Source: Cristatella mucedo (taxonomy: Eukaryota; Bryozoa; Phylactolaemata; Cristatellidae). From it: DNA of 30,609 nucleotides. Shown piece by piece: positions 1 to 10,629 of this stretch. Under the pieces are notes generated by a model. It had not been told where the DNA came from, searched no databases, and saw only the letters and a program-made list of their open reading frames with translations. The DNA is taken from positions 1-30,609 of the forward strand of contig WPIO01000528.1 in the NCBI GenBank assembly GCA_009760855.2, in the 5' to 3' direction. Numbering within the stretch: position 1 is the stretch's first letter; each line of letters begins with the position of its first letter. The position numbers were made by a program, and so were the translations under genes.

Positions 1-185
1 GGCTGCTATGGCACACTAGGTAAGGCGGTTGCTTTCACGACCTCGGTCCCGAGGCCGTGGTTTCGATTCCTGCAGTGGGCGATTCTTTATCGCCACTGCA
101 AGCGGTGGTGATAGCCGTAAAGGCTCTTCTGTCGCTATACAAAAAGAGGCTGTTTAATCAGCTAGGATTATTTAATACAGCCGTC
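1..185 (+). repeat. tRNA-derived SINE, copy 1 (family S)
   Basis: A tRNA-like head has a B-box-like GGTTTCGATTCC at 59-70, with one extra T relative to the Pol III consensus. It is followed by a body (about 75-185) containing ctgcaagcggtggtgat, ggctcttctg and gaggctgtttaatcagcta. The same order of blocks recurs near 5705, 9418 and 14235 in this window, so this is a dispersed family. The 5' end may lie outside the window. Seen: the shared blocks and B box. Inferred: Pol III ancestry. Confidence 0.7.
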
Positions 186-278
186 GTCGACAACGCAACG
201 ACTCGCTTGTGGGGGCCTCGCTCTCCGTCGCGCCATCGCGCGCCCACGAGCCCCTACATCTGTGCTTATTTCTCACTC

Positions 279-306
279 ACTCTCTCTCTCTCTCTCTCCC
301 TCCCTC

Positions 307-370
<64 letters not shown>
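279..370. repeat. (CT)n microsatellite
   Basis: A nearly pure CT dinucleotide tract interrupted by a short ccctccctccccc motif. It can be read open in several frames on both strands (Ser-Leu or Arg-Glu repeats), and this should not be taken as coding. Confidence 0.95.
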
Positions 371-373
<3 letters not shown>

Positions 374-835
374 CGGCCCGTTTTTAAGTCTGGCAAAGAT
401 GGCGCGCTCCTTTGCGCCCGACATTCGCCTCGCGTGCCGACGCTCAGCTCCGTCGCTTTCCGAGAGGCGCTGGCGTTCTCGACCTCGACCTCGAGCGTCG
501 CGCGATCCGAAAGCCGAGGCGCCGAAGCAGTCGAGGCGGCGCAGGATCCGCCTGCTCCGCCTCGACTCCGCTTCGGTCGCCGCTCGAAGTGCCCACAGCT
601 TTTTTGGGGGGGGGGCGGTTTCTCGACGAGGCAGTGCACAGACGTTTCGTCACAGGCGGCAAAGATGCCGGCGACCGGTAAGCCTGTTTACCGAGCGCTT
701 CTCTCGCCAGCGGTGTTTGCTCGGCGCCCGTCTGGAGGAGGAGGTGACGATACTTTGCTCGGCTACATCAGCGGCGTCGCGCCCGGGGCTACGGCCTGAT
801 CGTCGCCAGCAGCAAATCTTGGAAGAATTTCGAGG
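371..835. other. CpG-rich stretch next to the CT tract
   Basis: GC-rich, CpG-dense sequence with an AAGATGGCG motif (about 397-405), a variant AAAGATGCCGGCG (about 660-672) and a G run at 604-616. AAGATGGCG is the core of the YY1/TISU initiator element in animals. A GA/CT tract next to CpG-rich DNA could be a promoter, but no TATA box or convincing gene follows. The open frames crossing it run straight out of the CT repeat, so I call no CDS. Confidence 0.3.
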
Positions 836-1137
836 CGTCCTTCGAATGGCCTCGACCTCGATTATTGATTATCGATTATCCCAATTTGTTCTGACCGTCA
901 ACAGCCCACGCACTCTTGCTGCAGCGAACGCACCCAATTAAGCTCACGCTCGCCGGGCGATTGCGGCTTCGGCGGCGGTGGCGGCAGTGGACCCTCGCGT
1001 TTCCTTCAAAGCGCAGCGGCAGCGCTTCAGCTTTCGCGTCTGAGCACTTTCGTGTTAGCCTCGCGAATCGTTCGCCTGAGAGCTTGCCGGCGCCTACTGG
1101 TCGGCACCAAAGCGTGATCCCGGTGATATGGAGCAAA
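836..1137. other. No gene seen
   Basis: Mixed-composition sequence with a small GGC-rich patch near 960-990. No repeat family, splice structure or protein similarity was recognised. Confidence 0.4.
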
Positions 1138-1485
1138 GCTCCCTCTCTTTCTCTCTCCCTCTCATCTCCTCTCTCTCGCTCTCTCTATCTCTCTCTCCCC
1201 TATCTCCCCTCACTCTTTCTCTCTCCTCTCGCTCTCTCTCTCGCTCTCTCCCCCTCTCTCTCGCTCGCTACCTCTCTCTCTCTCCCTCTCCCTCTATCCC
1301 CCTCTCTCTCGCTACCTCTCTCTCTCTCCCCTCTCTCCCCATCTCTCTCCCACTCCCGTCTCTCTCTCCCCATCTCTCTCTCCCAATCTCTCTCTCGCTC
1401 GCTCTCACTCGCTCGCTCTCACTCGCTCGCTCTCACTCGCTCGCTCTCACTCGCTCGCTCTCTCTCTCGCTCCCTCATCTTTTCT
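1138..1485. repeat. CT-rich imperfect microsatellite/minisatellite
   Basis: A pyrimidine-only style repeat (ctctctct with ccc and cgc interruptions). It contains a short higher-order array of about 14-bp units of the form tcactcgctcgctc at roughly 1400-1460. Frames open through it are low-complexity shadows. Confidence 0.9.
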
Positions 1486-1552
1486 GGTCTCTATTAGTCT
1501 CTCACCAACTCTCACTCTATCACTCACTCATTGTCACTTCCTCACACTCGCG

Positions 1553-1706
1553 CGCACACAAACACGCACACAAACACGCACGCGCACACACACACACACA
1601 CACACACACATTAACACACACACATTAACACACACACACACGCGCGCGCACACGCGCACACACACACACACACGGAGCTGACACACACACACACACACAC
1701 ACATTA

Positions 1707-1769
<63 letters not shown>

Positions 1770-1830
1770 GCTGACACACACACACACACACACACTCTCT
1801 CTCTCTCTCTCTATTTCGCTCTCTCTCTAC
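1553..1830. repeat. (CA)n microsatellite with interspersed motifs, then (CT)n
   Basis: CA dinucleotide repeat with CG-containing variants (cgcgcgcgcacacgcgc near 1641-1657), repeated cattaacac interruptions, and two copies of cacggagctgacacac about 95 bp apart (near 1672 and 1767). From about 1795 it switches to CT. Alternating purine-pyrimidine tracts of this kind are known to favour Z-DNA. Confidence 0.93.
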
Positions 1831-2747
1831 CCCTTTCTCTTCTCTATTCATGCCTTTTCTAGAGTCCTCCTGTTATCTCTATCTCCAGTCTCTCCGCCTC
1901 CGCTCTCGCAGCGAGCGCGAGTGCGGCGCCTACCTGAAAGGTGATCGACAGGCAACAGGAATGGTAGCCGCCGACAGGCAGAGCACTTCCGTTGAGCTGA
2001 ACCGCTCTGCTCGCTCTATGTCAGGCAATCGTTCGGTAAAAAAAGAAAGACTTGTAGCTTCCGTCGCAGTTGCTAATCACACGCGAGCTAGCAACTGCTG
2101 TCGACGTCGCGGGCCGCCTATTGTTACGGCTCTGTTCGTTGCCTGGCACCTTTTCAAAAGGCTGAGCAACGCCCGCTGGATGCCTTGCTAATGCGTCATC
2201 ACGCGCATAGCCGTCAGTGCCGCACCCCGGAAGCGCGCCAGCGAATGGCCGCTCGCGCCATTTCCCGCGAATTCTCGCGCCGAGAGCCGAAGACGGTACG
2301 CGGCTCTCGCAAGCTCGGGGCATTTCGAAGAAAAGGCGGATGTCGGATTTGATTCGGCTGCAGCACGTGGTGTCTATTGCTGGCTGCTGGGCTAATAAGT
2401 CGGGAAGCGGGGGCGGGGCGGGGTAGGCGGAAGAGGGCGCAGGTAGCTTCGGTGCTGCGAGAAAAGCGGCCGCGGGTATTTCGGCAGCATGCCGCAAGCG
2501 TTATGCAGAGGCGTAGTGAGACCTCTCAACAACCGGAGGAAGATCTAAAAATTGGGTCCCTCCCTTGCCGAAAATCTTTGCAAAATAGCTCCACCGCAGA
2601 GTAAATGCAAAAAACTAACCCTAGCAGGCATATCGAATAAGAAAGTTTATAAACTGTTATCCAGATTCAAGGTAGCTATCCCACCGTAAACATCAATACA
2701 TGTGTCTGGGTTTGAACGTGTCAAACTGGTTTATTAACTTTGAAAGT
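1831..2747. other. No gene supported
   Basis: Moderately GC-rich sequence (about 1900-2500) followed by AT-richer sequence. Frames of up to about 158 codons exist on the minus strand, but they show no recognisable domain, no repeat with other parts of the window, and no clear splice or start context. Confidence 0.4.
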
Positions 2748-3030
2748 CGGAATCAAACTATTTACCTATACCTCGTACAAGCCTCAAACGCGGTGAAGAC
2801 CGTGTTTTAGTTCGTACGCTCCCAAAGCCTGGAACTCACTCCTGACTTGCGTCACGACTTCTTATGACTTGACCACATTTAAAAAGAAACTAAAACGCAC
2901 CCACTTATCGCAGCATTCACCGGGTTCCTGTGATACGAACTATATGTGCTTATGCGTGCTGGCTGTGTGCAGGTTACCACTAGCCGTACTTGCATGCCGA
3001 CCCCGTGAATGTCACCCCTAACCGTGTTAT
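2748..3030 (+). mobile_element. L2/CR1-type LINE, 3' end fragment
   Basis: Aligns along its length with the 3' end of the element at 15541-16806: cggaatc..aac, acctcgtacaa, gctcccaaagcctggaactc, ttgaccacatttaaaaag, then the 3' UTR block tgtgcttatgcgtgctg. It covers the last part of the reverse transcriptase ORF and the 3' UTR. The coding part is degenerate. It runs into an inverted copy of the same 3' end. Confidence 0.8.
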
Positions 3031-3370
3031 AATAATAATAATAATTATAATAATAATGCACTTAATAAAGTGCCCTCAGAGAACTCAATCTCTTTCTAGG
3101 CGCTTTACATTTGCTGCAAAGGGAAACATGATTGAATGGTGAGTAATATCATGCTTGATAAGCAACAAGAATAACATGGTTAGAGGTGACATGCACAGGG
3201 TCAGCATGCAAGTGTGGTTAGTGGCAGCATGCACACTGTCAGCATGCATAAGCACATGAAGAAAGAACCACTGGGACCCACTAAATGCTGTTCTAAGTAG
3301 GTGTATTTTTAAGTTCTTTTTAAATGTGGTCAGGTCAGGGGATGTTCTGGCGCAAGTCGGGAGTGAGTTT
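3031..3370 (-). mobile_element. L2/CR1-type LINE, 3' end fragment, inverted
   Basis: On the minus strand this reads tgaccacatttaaaaagaac, gtgcttatgcatgctgac, atgtaaagcgcctagaaag and an (ATT)n tail, matching the 3' UTR of the element at 15541-16806 nearly end to end. It lies tail-to-tail with the plus-strand copy just upstream. Confidence 0.85.
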
Positions 3371-3426
3371 TAGTTGCTGTTTATTGAGCATGCTACCGCT
3401 AGTAATTCGATCGCGCTTTCATTGAA

Positions 3427-3493
3427 ACGAATGTAAAGCACTTAGACAGAGATTTAGTTCTCTGAGAGTGCTTATTATTATTATTATTATTGT
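3427..3493 (+). mobile_element. L2 3' terminal tail
   Basis: Reads atgtaaagcacttagacag, ttagttctctgagagtgctt and (ATT)n on the plus strand, which is the diagnostic L2 terminus of this window. It is probably the true tail of an element interrupted by the inverted copy before it. Confidence 0.75.
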
Positions 3494-3554
3494 TTTTCAG
3501 TGTTACTGTCTCGATACTTAAATAGGCTAAATCAGAGGGATTAATTCTTTCCCC

Positions 3555-4404
3555 ATTTATTCTCTCAGATAAGACAGGATTAACTTCAGCTTGCTACAGA
3601 AACGTTCAAAACTGGCATCTGATACAGCTATGATGAGGAGAACTTGCATAACAAATCTCAAATTAGGAAAATCATCTTCACCAAAACTGACAACGAAAGA
3701 CACGAGTTCCGTTGGTGTCATTAGTGCTGATTCGTGACTTGTGTCAAGAAGCATTTTAAAGTCACATATTTTGTTGTACAGCTCTTTTCCGTAAATGTAT
3801 GAATAGTAGAAGCCTCTGAGACGTAGATAATTCTGGCGGGGTTTGGTAGAGTCGAGTGTTTTCAGAAGCTTCTCCATTTCTAACAAGAAATCAAATTTGG
3901 CATCAAGATCTGTGAGCCGGGGAAAACCTATTTATAGTTTCTTTTTATGAGACAGTCTATGGTGTCCTTCATCGTTCTCGAAATATCTTCCTCTGCCGTG
4001 AGAACACCATCCTGAGAGAGTTCTATAGGCATCTGTGTCCTTCGCCGGATTCTTCTTTCAGCTTCAACTAACCACAATTAACATCTTCTTTTGGCAACTT
4101 GAAGTCTTGACAACTCAATCTCAATGTCAAGATCACAACAGGCGTCGTTGCAGTTCATTCTCGGATCCTGCAGTGTTTTCTGAATGCTGTCAATCTTCCT
4201 TAAGATGCTGTACAAAAATGGCAACAGAGCCAACAAGTTACAATTCAAAATACAACGTAGACGACTGAAAGCTTCGCTCCTTGTTTCAAGTGTTCCACTT
4301 GCGTCCTCAGACTGTTTCTCGAAAGTACCTATACTGCTATTCGTTACATATTGAACGCTTTCACAGCCTCCACTGTTTAGCACTCTACCTTGCTGCAGCG
4401 CCAC
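3555..4404 (-). pseudogene. hAT transposase relic (ZMYM1/TTF-type-like lineage), C-terminal part
   Basis: The minus-strand frame at 3557-3886 (109 codons) carries a C-terminal hAT dimerisation signature: TPTELVSFVVSFGEDDFPNL, then a hydrophobic stretch, FERFCSKLKLI and LSYLRE. hAT proteins of the ZMYM1/THAP-like cellular group have the pattern FPNL..LTI.VS.ASCERSFSKLKLIKSYLR. Further upstream on the same strand (4078-4404) a separate frame contains LLPFLYSILRKIDSIQKTLQ, which resembles the middle of the same proteins. The frames are separated by stops and shifts, so the copy is dead. No terminal inverted repeats were identified. The family assignment is by motif recognition only. Confidence 0.7.
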
Positions 4405-4465
4405 GCTTGACAGCGATGACTAACAATTTCTTTAGTTCTTTCCACCTAACAGTTTATCTTGAAAA
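4405..4465. other. Short spacer between hAT and L2 relics
   Basis: No feature recognised. Confidence 0.3.
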
Positions 4466-4595
4466 AATAATAATAATAATGCATTTGATGTAGCACCATC
4501 AGAGGACTCAATCTAGGCACTGTAATTGTGCTGCACAGGAAGCACGATCGAATGGTTAGTGGTTGCACGCTCAATAAAAAGCAAAAATAATAACT
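4466..4595 (-). mobile_element. L2 3' tail fragment
   Basis: On the plus strand (aat)n is followed by gcatttgatgtagcaccatc, agaggactcaatctaggcac and gaatggttagtggttgca. This is the reverse complement of the L2 3' UTR and ATT tail and is more diverged than the copies at 3031 and 5056. Confidence 0.75.
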
Positions 4596-5055
4596 TTCTC
4601 TGTATTGTCGAGAAAATGTGATGAACACGGAATATTGACTTGCAGCATGAAATTCTGCCCGGTTCAAGCTGTAGTAATCGCTGCTTACAAAGCAATGCCT
4701 TCACATTTCCGAACAGTATTGCCTTTTAGACACCTACCAAGTGGCCAGATGTGACTGCTGCGTTGTCGTAGCAAAGCCAGTGGAGCCTAGTTTTTGCGGT
4801 CTAATAGTGTTCTCGGTGCTCGGTGCCGCGGCTCGCTGGCTCTTCCTTGAGGTGTCATCGCAGGAATTCCACTAGTCTACGAATGCTTCGATACATACGG
4901 GTATGCCAACGATACATCCGGGTATGCCCAAGGGTTTCCGTAGGAAGCCGCCAAGCTAACAACCACAGAAACTAAGTCTGCGGTCATCATGGTGGAGGAG
5001 TATGATATAAGAATAAAAGGAATGGAGATAAAAATATGCAAAAGGTTTTTATAAA
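4596..5055. other. Unassigned sequence
   Basis: No gene recognised. A short imperfect duplication lies at about 4889-4929 (cgatacatacgggtatgcc and cgatacatccgggtatgcc). Confidence 0.4.
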
Positions 5056-5215
5056 CATAATAATAATAATAATGCACTCGATAAAGCGCCCTCAGAGGAC
5101 TCAATCTCTCTCTCTCTCTAGGCGCTTTACGTTTGCTGCAAAGGGAAGAGCAATTGAACGGTGAGTAATGTCGTGCTTGATAAGCAAACAAAGTGAATAA
5201 CATGGTTAGGGATTT
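5056..5215 (-). mobile_element. L2 3' tail fragment
   Basis: Reverse complement of the L2 3' terminus: (aat)n, gcactcgataaagcgccctc, agaggactcaatctctctct, aggcgctttacgtttgctgc and ataacatggttaggg. It is well conserved against the element at 15541. A small CT expansion lies inside the conserved ctcaatctct motif. Confidence 0.85.
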
Positions 5216-5704
5216 TTATTATTAAGATTATTATTTATTTTTTGAAAAAGGGCATTGAACTAGGTAATTTAAGCGCTACAGGTTTGCTAGTGTACAGGGC
5301 TACATAAAATGTGCATATACTGGATTGTTGGTGCATTTCATAAACAGGCGGACGCAAGGCGTTTTCTGTACAGAAAATGGTTAAGCCATAGCTAAAAAGC
5401 ATTACATTTCCCTGTTCATGGCTTTTTCCAGATCGCCTCAAGAGGAGCTCAAGCTTAAAAATTTCAGCCGTTGTTGTTCTCACCACAGGTTGTACCGAAC
5501 GAACCACTGAGCTTCGATTGGTAGGCTGATCCAAGTACCCGGTGAACGGATAAAAAATTGAAGGAGCTTCTAATTCGTGACCGAAGGCAGACTTGAAAGC
5601 TTTCCAAGATGTGGTGGCGTTATAAAAAAGGAGGAAATTGCCACAAATTTGCATCGATTTAGAAGGAAAGTCAATAATGTAAACGAAGCATAAGACACGA
5701 ATGC
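5216..5704. other. Unassigned; contains a 169-codon minus-strand open frame
   Basis: A minus-strand frame is open from 5744 to 5235. Its first codons lie antisense in the downstream SINE, and no domain, signal peptide or membrane pattern is convincing. It is long for this composition but probably fortuitous or a decayed element. Confidence 0.2.
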
Positions 5705-5880
5705 TAGCCGTGACAGCCCAGGATGTGAGTCGCTCGTTCTTCACGACTGAGGACGTGGGTTCGAATATTGCTGTGGGCGATCCTCTATTGCCAACTGCAA
5801 GTGGTCGGGATCGCCGGTAAGTTTCTTCTGCGGCTATGCAAATGAGGCTGCTAAATCAGCTACGTTTTCTTTAATACGCA
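5705..5880 (+). repeat. tRNA-derived SINE, copy 2 (family S)
   Basis: A tRNA-like head with gctcgttcttcacgactgag and a near-canonical B box GGTTCGAAT (5758-5766). The shared body follows: gcgatcctctattgcc, actgcaagtgg and gaggctgctaaatcagcta. Confidence 0.8.
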
Positions 5881-6880
5881 GAGAAAGGGGACTGCTGTAT
5901 GGAGCTTATTCGTTTAGGCACTTGCAGTCCTATTGCATAACGATATCTAATCGAGCTGTGGTTTTTAAATTGTGGATCGATGGAGTTAATTTTACGCAAA
6001 AGTGCTTCCGAAAAACTGAGACTTCGCTGTTCCAAGTCGTCACTTGGGGGACCATACATTCTTGTGCGGGGCGATCCTGACCGAATCGCTAGATGGGAAG
6101 TATAGGCTTAAAATTCAATAGCCCACATAAATTTGGGCTGCAACGGGATATTTTGAATGATACAATTTTCTAGTAATAAGATATTTAAATAGCGCCTTGA
6201 TAAAAGCAAATATGTTTATTTACGCTTTACATTTTCTTGAAAGAAAGCAGATCAATTTGCGGGTAACATAACATGCACTTACGTGTCAGCAGGCGAAAGC
6301 ACGTAGGGGTTAGTCGTGCGGACATGGCCAATACAGCGGAAAGAATTTGGGCTTTTAGCTTGTAATCAATCATATGCCTTAAATTCAGGAGATATCTCGA
6401 GATTTCCGTCGGGAGTGGGTGCTTAGCATGGTCTACAACGGACTTTAGATTTCTATCGAGGTATGTCTCTATGACGTCAGTCACAAGTTGCTGAGTGGTG
6501 CCATACAAGCAAGGACTAAATCTTAAAGCAGACAGTCTGCTTGATAGGGAGCCAGTGAAGGTCGTTTAAAAGCGCACGATTTTGCCATGGTGATGCTTAC
6601 GACCGACATTCCTAGCAGTATGTTTTACAGCAGCTCTAAGCATCTTACTGTTCTGGTCAGATGGCCTTCGGATGAGGAGGTACAGAAGCCAAAATGATAC
6701 GTTATACGTGCAATAACTTGCTTAGCTGAGGTATAATTATCTGAGCAGGTTAAAATTTGCAATGGTACGTAGTTTAAAGTAACTTGGATTGACTGTGGGG
6801 CGTCGTTCAGCCCGTTTGGACAGGATGCACGAATTGCCTGCAGCTGCAATATATTTGAGGTACTTATACGCTGCAACTAT
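5881..6880. other. Unassigned kilobase
   Basis: No gene or repeat family was identified with confidence. Short minus-strand frames of 62-93 codons (for example 6227-6508) show no recognisable motif. Confidence 0.35.
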
Positions 6881-6881
6881 A

Positions 6882-6955
6882 ATCTTAATAATAATAGTGA
6901 TGCATTTATTATTGCACCATCGGAGAACCCAATCTCTTTGTAGGCACTTAGCTAG
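6882..6955 (-). mobile_element. L2 3' tail fragment, old
   Basis: Reads (taa)n, gatgcatttattattgcacc and atcggagaacccaatctctt, then aggcactta. It is the reverse complement of the L2 terminus with heavy divergence. Confidence 0.65.
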
Positions 6956-7019
6956 TTTAAAGGCATTCATCTATCGGTTAATGCAGCATCCACCTGAGTC
7001 TACTGTAGCAGTTGGCCCA

Positions 7020-7680
7020 TAAATGCTAAACACGCTCGTCGAAGCCCCAAGCCTTCCAGTCGGCCACATGCAGGCGTTAGACAGCCTCTTTAATTCTGCC
7101 CGTAAAACTTCAGCTTCACTAAAAACCAAGGGAACACTTATTCTCGATCGGGTTTTCCAGGAGAAGCTGAATGCATTTCTGCTGACCAAGACATGGCTAA
7201 TGCCTTGCTCTGGTGGCTGAGCTTCAGAAACAGTCGGAACCAGAAAACCCCGCTTCTCATTCTTTCAGTCGATGCAATCTGTCGATATGGATGGCGGGGT
7301 CGCAGTCACTGTTTGTGAATCGCACTTGGTTATAAGATATGCGCTTTGTCTCGCGGGATATTGTTATAAATCAGTTGACATCACACCCCTATCAAGTACT
7401 GTGCCACCGACGATTTTTATCTACAGATCCTATTCCGACCATCCAAGCTTGTTTAAAGAGAAGTTTTACGAATTTCTCACTACAACTATCGTGCGTGACA
7501 AACCTTTATAAACTGCTGAATACTTTAGCACGAACTTGAGTTATGATTGGAATTAGGCGGAAATTGGCTGAGTAAGAGGCGTTTGGTTCGGTGCAGCGAT
7601 CGTCAGGAGTAGTCAATCGTTGGGCTGGCCCACCAGGAATGCATGGGCTGCGTAGTCTGCTGGTGCTGCTCACCTCCTGT
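7020..7680 (+). pseudogene. L2-type LINE ORF2 relic, endonuclease (APE) domain
   Basis: The plus-strand reading around 7080-7200 gives LFNSARKTSASLKTKGTLIL then LNAFLLTKTWL. This matches the beginning of L2/CR1 apurinic-like endonucleases (LNARS..NK....IL...LD.L.LTETWL), where the Glu of TETWL is a catalytic residue and here reads TKTWL. After a stop near 7218, GGVAVTVC, VDITPLSS and IFIYRSYSDHPSLFKEKFYEF correspond to the GGGVAV...YRPP.....F..EF region. It is degenerate: the catalytic Glu is replaced, there are stops and shifts, and the reverse transcriptase domain is missing. Confidence 0.65.
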
Positions 7681-8769
7681 GCTTCTAACTAGTCACACTC
7701 AAGACGACCTTCATTACTTTGCATTGCGCCGCTTCTTGAAATGAAAAGATCAGAATTAAAGTAAATCATAGTCAAGCCATCTATGGGCGTGCATGGTCTG
7801 CTTATTTGAATGACAATCAAATCTAGCCCGGCAGTCAATGGTGTGTAATTTTTAAATAATGTAATGTTTTTCTTCACAATTGTGCGATTTCATAATTACG
7901 ATATGTACAGCACGTTTAAAGTTCCTAGAAAGATTAAGCTCTCATAGGGTGATATGCAAATACGATATTATTTTTAGTTTTATTATTATTATGTAGGTAC
8001 TTGCATAGTGGATGTACATAAATAGCTAGCCTAATTACAAATTTAGCTTTAATAAACCCAGGAGTAAGCTGCTGCTTGACTTTAACGAGCAAGATCGTGG
8101 GCCCTGAAGCAAATGTAAAGTGTTGTGTAGCAATTCAGCTGTCTATTCTACTCTCATATAAAAGTGAATTAATTTTTTAAATTATGTTTTACTTAACATG
8201 AAGGGTATGTCATAATTTTGGGTTAAACAAGGTCTCTTACAACTGGACAAGTGTAGCTGCGCAACGGGGAAGAGTCGGTGACGTATTGTGTGTCGGCTAA
8301 TGCTTGCTACTCACACACGTATCCTTTCCTCCCTCTGTACCAACGTCAAGCGTGCCATCGGAATATTCCCGATGCTTTCGGCTTGACAGTGCAGCTAACG
8401 CATTCCGGTAGGGTATCCGTGGGGGGCGTCAGAATAAACAGTAGATTTAGTGGCAATAAAGTAGTCGAAGTGGAGAGGCGGCGAGGTTCCTTTGCCCTGC
8501 GACGAGTACTGACAGCAGATTAGTCTCAAACGACTGCGATCTGGACAGTAGCAATTAATGCAAATAGCTAGAGCAGTTATTTGGTAGTGGGTAATACGTC
8601 TTTAGAGAGCTTAATCTCTACCGCAGTCCCTCAGAACCCGCTGCAAGAGAATGGATGACCGAAAGACGCACGTGCCGTATATCGCGCGCTAAGACATGTG
8701 TGCAAAAGCATGATGGGCACTGTGCTCATGCGAGCAAGCCAAAGCACACACTCGAAGACTCTCACAAGG
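7681..8769. other. Unassigned kilobase
   Basis: AT-rich from 7840 to 8220, with no domain or repeat recognised. An 81-codon plus-strand frame at 8278-8523 has no supporting signal. Confidence 0.35.
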
Positions 8770-9366
8770 GAAGCTCAATGGCGGAGACGTCTGGCTAGTG
8801 GATAGCATCGAATGCGTAAGGATCGTTTGGGCCTTCTTTTGTAGAGGCGACACCGAGGCGCTGCTAAAACAGCGAGCCCAGTTAAGCCGGCTCCACGTGC
8901 CCGGCGCAGCCGAGGTGCCAGAGCGGCGGCGGGAATTCTAGCGTTACTTCGAAGGCAGGAACCGCAGGAATTGCGACGCAGCTCTCGAGAGCCGGCAAAT
9001 CGACGGAACGCGAGTCTCTCAGGAAGGTTCCGGTGCGGCGGGAGAGCGCAGCGCTCGCTACGGGCTCTCCACACGTTTCGTCGATTTCCGGCGGATGGCG
9101 GATTTCGGACCCCGGACAAAACGTGTCTGATTCCACACCCCGCGGGTCGAGTGATTCGGCGAAGGTGCCGCGCTCTGTCTGCAGTCGGCGCTGAAGTCGG
9201 GTGCTGCCGGCTGCGGAAGGGCGCTGGTGAGGAATTAGGCTTTCCTTCGCAAAGAGCATCTCCGTCGCCTGCCTATCCTCATTGGCTGGCACGCACGCAC
9301 CGTCGGCGCATACGAGAAAGAAGAGTTCTTATTGTTATTATTATTTATTATTATTATTAGTTATTA
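8770..9366. other. GC/CpG-rich block ending in a (TTA)n tail
   Basis: CpG-dense sequence from about 8770 to 9310 with overlapping open frames on both strands, as expected from GC-rich DNA. It ends in attgttattattatttatta-type repeats at 9336-9362. The TTA tail could mark the 3' end of a retroelement, but no L2 3' UTR block precedes it. Confidence 0.3.
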
Positions 9367-9417
9367 ATGGTGAAACATGGCTGTTGCGCAATATTTCAGT
9401 TTAACTTGAACAGTGCT

Positions 9418-9592
9418 GCAGGGGCCGGGACAGACTCGACGTAAGTTGCTCGCTCTTCAGGACCGAAGTCACGTGGGTTTGAGTCCTGCACTCGGCGATC
9501 CTTATTGCCAACCGCAAGCGGCGGTGACAGTCGCTGAAGCTCTTCTGCCGCTGTACGAATGAGGCTGTTTAATAAGCTAAGATATATAAGAC
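9418..9592 (+). repeat. tRNA-derived SINE, copy 3 (family S)
   Basis: A tRNA-like head containing gctcgctcttcaggaccga and the B box GGTTTGAGTCC (9476-9486). The shared body includes gcgatccttattgcc, accgcaagcggcggtgac, gctcttctgccgctgtacga and gaggctgtttaataagcta. It is the best-preserved body of the four copies. Confidence 0.82.
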
Positions 9593-9845
9593 GGAAGTTT
9601 TTCTTCGTGCAATTAGCTCGTTGATGGATCTCGTTGTTGAAACCTAGCCGTCGCCACTGGCCCATGAACCAGCCTGCCTACCTCGTTTCCTCAACGCTGA
9701 CGAGGTGGAAAATAGCACCGTAAAAGGATTTCTAGTACTCTCTCTTCCAATAAACCGCCAATGCCGACAGAATAAAAATACGGAATATCTATTATTTCAG
9801 CCTTTCTACTGGTAGCCACATTATCCACTAGACAGGATCCAACTC

Positions 9846-10062
<217 letters not shown>

Positions 10063-10585
10063 TACAGAGATTTTAAAGCCGAGTCCCATGCGAAGGCCAA
10101 TAGTGGCCTGCTTCACAGAAAGAAAGAACTATGTGGGACAGTGAACTTGATGCTGTACCGAACTGTCACTCATAAGCAATTCTCCTTCCGAGAAGCACTG
10201 TCACATAAAAGTCATGTGCAAGTAGGCATCACTTTTGGCCACTTTGCTGTGTGAATGAGGGTCGTGCTCGGAGGGAAACCCTTTGTCGTCTCTGAGGTGA
10301 CGTTAGCGGTCAGCGACGGCAGCTACATGTACGTAAAGTGTGAGTGCAAATCTGGATATCCGACTCTTTAAATGATTAGAGTTACGGTGACCTCTTCGAC
10401 ATTTCACTCGCCCTCCCGCATAGTTTGGACCCAAAGATTTGACAAAATGCCCGTCTGATTAGCTCGACAACAGCCGAGCAGCCTGGGAAAACCGGACGCC
10501 GGAATATGGCAACGCTCTTTTAGCCCCTAGCTCAGCAGCGTGGCGAGCGGGCAGCGGTGTCAAAACTGACTGGGCCGGGTGTTTA
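10063..10585. other. Unassigned sequence
   Basis: No gene, tail or repeat recognised. Confidence 0.35.
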
Positions 10586-10629
10586 ATGACCTCTTACTCC
10601 AGATTCGGTTACACTTTTACTAATAAGCT

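Noticed and set aside
57-941. A 294-codon plus-strand frame
   Set aside because: It runs from a SINE through a CT tract into CpG-rich sequence; no domain, and the composition explains its openness.
3037-3058. CRISPR-like or other array from the repeated aat/att tracts
   Set aside because: These are (ATT)n tails of L2 elements; there are no spaced direct repeats.
5235-5744. A 169-codon minus-strand frame as a host gene
   Set aside because: It starts antisense inside a SINE, and no motif, splice support or paralog is visible.
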